Notes under the pieces: generated by a model
Databases searched by the model: none
The model's input: the letters and a program-made list of their open reading frames with translations, nothing else
What the model was told of the DNA's origin: nothing
Part shown: piece by piece, positions 62,846 through 64,000 of the stretch
Layout of the letters: every line of letters starts with the position of its first letter
Position numbering within the stretch: the first letter of the stretch is position 1
Translations under genes and position numbers: made by a program
NCBI GenBank assembly: GCA_965262665.1
Contig: CBDHFR010000003.1
Coordinates: 1,054,001 to 1,118,000, forward strand
DNA from: CBDBND01 sp965262665
GTDB lineage: Bacteria > Pseudomonadota > Alphaproteobacteria > Rhodospirillales > Rhodospirillaceae
Direction of reading: 5' to 3'
Length of the DNA: 64,000 nucleotides

Positions 62846-63864
62846 GCGTTCAGGGATTTCCCCGCACGAGCGGTAAACTCTTCAAACAGAGGGCGGGCTT
62901 CGGGAACACGATTGAAAAAGTCTTTCCAGATGGGCTGAGCCTGGGCCCGCATATCCGCCATCAATTGCTGCGGCGGCACCTGGGTGATCATGCCGTTTTC
63001 TTCGAGCACGCGCAGTTTGTCCTGGTCGTCTTCCCGGCTGATCTGCCAAAACTCCGGCTCCAAGTCCCGGGCAAGTTGCTGGATTGCGTCTTGGTGCTGA
63101 GGTGGCAATTCACTCAAGCTCTGTTCACTTAGGGTCAGCATATTGCAGGACCATGTATGATTTGACCGGAAGGTGTGGCTCAGAAACTCCCAGTATTTTT
63201 GCGCCACCGCGGTTGTCGTCGAGGTCATCACCGCATCGACAGCGCCGGAGGCCAGAGCAGGAACCACATCGGGCGACGGCATCTGGATGGGCGTCATGTC
63301 CAAACCCAAAACGAGATCGGTTGAGGATTTATCGTACGAGCGCATGGTCAGGCCACGAAAATCATCGACGGTTGTAATCGGCATGTTGAAAAAGAAGTTC
63401 TGATTGGGCCAAGGCACCAGATAGAGAATCTTCAGACCGTGGCGCGCATAGGCGGCTTCGACCGACGGCCGGATGATGGTGTAAAGCAAAGCCAGCTCAT
63501 CAAAATCATCAACCAGATAAGGCAGGGATTCGAAACCGAGAATGGGTTCAGTGCCAACCTGATGAAAGCTGGCACCCTCGGCAATGTCGACAATCCCCTC
63601 CTCGACAACGCGCATGGTTTCCGGGCCTTTGATGCCGAGGACGGCGCCGGGATGAACATGGATGGTCAGGGCGCCATCGGTCAAAACGTTGATTTCGCGG
63701 GCGAAGCGGTAGGCGTTGGCCACGTGGAATTCACTCGGCCCCCACGGCATGGACAGGTCCCAATGAAGTCCGGTCGCCGCACGATCGCATCCTGTCAGCG
63801 CCAAAGCCGTTCCGGACGCCATCATGCCTCGGCGCGACAGTGAACTTGAAAGCGGGTGCGTCAT
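62842..63864 (-). CDS. dctP: TRAP transporter solute-binding protein, Tat/lipoprotein leader
   Basis: The start at 63864 (MTHPLSSSLSRRGMMASGTALALTGCDRA) gives a leader with SRRG and a lipobox LTGC, so it may be Tat-exported and lipid-anchored. The mature protein has MPWGPSEFHVANAYRFAREI, EEGIVDIAEGASFHQVGTEPILGFESLPYLVD and DDFRGLTMRSYDKSSTDLV (ligand-binding Arg). The ATG overlaps the stop of the upstream cupin-like gene. The frame extending to 63969 is a shadow. The ligand is unknown, probably an organic acid. Confidence 0.9.
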   Translation of the reverse strand: MTHPLSSSLSRRGMMASGTALALTGCDRAATGLHWDLSMPWGPSEFHVANAYRFAREINVLTDGALTIHVHPGAVLGIKGPETMRVVEEGIVDIAEGASFHQVGTEPILGFESLPYLVDDFDELALLYTIIRPSVEAAYARHGLKILYLVPWPNQNFFFNMPITTVDDFRGLTMRSYDKSSTDLVLGLDMTPIQMPSPDVVPALASGAVDAVMTSTTTAVAQKYWEFLSHTFRSNHTWSCNMLTLSEQSLSELPPQHQDAIQQLARDLEPEFWQISREDDQDKLRVLEENGMITQVPPQQLMADMRAQAQPIWKDFFNRVPEARPLFEEFTARAGKSLNA

Positions 63865-64000
63865 ACCGGCAGATGCCCCGTTTTGACGTAGACAGTGACG
63901 GTGTCGATCGCTGTGAACACACGGTCCTCTTGGGTCGGCCAGCGCAACCAATCTCCTGTGGAAAAGCATTCACCGGAATTTTCCAAGGCGCCGCTCAGCA
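63861..64000 (-). CDS. Cupin-like protein, C-terminal part (runs off window)
   Basis: A frame entering from the right edge reads LSGALENSGECFSTGDWLRW, then PTQEDRVFTAIDTVTVYVKTGHLPV, and stops in an ATGA overlap with dctP. GDWLRWP...DTVTVYVKTG is the closing part of a cupin barrel. Coupling to the TRAP operon suggests it acts on the imported compound. Only about 45 residues are in the window. Confidence 0.55.
   Translation of the reverse strand, partial: LSGALENSGECFSTGDWLRWPTQEDRVFTAIDTVTVYVKTGHLPV

Noticed and set aside
62842..63969. 375-residue start for dctP
   Set aside because: The added 35 residues are antiphase translation of the upstream cupin-like gene. The ATG at 63864 overlaps that gene's stop and yields a normal leader.

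Overview
The window looks like chromosomal DNA of an alphaproteobacterium, probably near Rhodospirillales. This rests on a Usg protein, a CIRCE-regulated groES-groEL pair, class Ia nrdAB behind NrdR boxes, a probable DUF3775 remnant, three TRAP-type solute-binding proteins and GC-rich coding sequence. No rRNA, tRNA or CRISPR was seen. The genome appears to be decaying: at least ten host genes carry a frameshift, a nonsense codon or an IS truncation, and about a tenth of the window is insertion sequence. That fits a recently host-restricted or bottlenecked lineage, although sequencing error cannot be excluded for single-base lesions such as the groEL frameshift.

Layout. 1-7.1 kb: a partial FAD-linked oxidase, a frameshifted TRAP binding protein and three tandem MFS paralogues. 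7.1-11.1 kb: a cobalt-type nitrile hydratase operon on the minus strand (membrane protein, alpha, two beta subunits, activator) split by an IS630-type element. 11.2-13.7 kb: IS630-type remnants and a truncated HAD phosphatase. 13.7-24.1 kb: cytochrome c, spermidine-synthase-like protein, tannase-family esterase, exported NAD(P)-binding protein, nucleotidyltransferase and flippase, a second TRAP binding protein, two pseudogenes (VOC and acyl-CoA dehydrogenase-like) and a 3-hydroxyacyl-CoA dehydrogenase. 24.2-30.7 kb: a histone-H1-like/DUF1508 fusion, nrdAB, a glycerophosphodiesterase, and a 446-bp mobile cassette that carries one membrane protein and splits the NrdR-box pair upstream of nrdA. 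30.7-43 kb: an IS graveyard with three differently deleted IS21-type copies, IS630-type and IS1595-type elements in the ruins of a surface-polysaccharide locus (galE intact; rfbH and a glycosyltransferase truncated). 43-51 kb: a catabolic-looking cluster with two paralogous flavoproteins, two methyltransferases, a broken MFS transporter, a Tat-exported protein and a cytochrome c. 51-58 kb: M1 peptidase plus DUF6702-like protein, then decayed lipoprotein-like genes interrupted by another IS. 58-64 kb: groES-groEL (groEL frameshifted), usg, a DUF427 protein and a complete TRAP operon (dctM, dctQ, dctP) downstream of a partial cupin-like gene.

Three observations stand out. (1) The 446-bp element has 24-bp perfect terminal inverted repeats and an 8-bp target duplication. 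Removing it restores two NrdR boxes exactly 32 bp apart. (2) An IS630-type element present in three copies carries a 10-bp tandem repeat (9, 5 and 4 units) inside the transposase gene, and each unit contains an overlapping GTG start and TGA stop. (3) Three unrelated IS630-type transposases have each lost one catalytic Asp to Ala or Gly.
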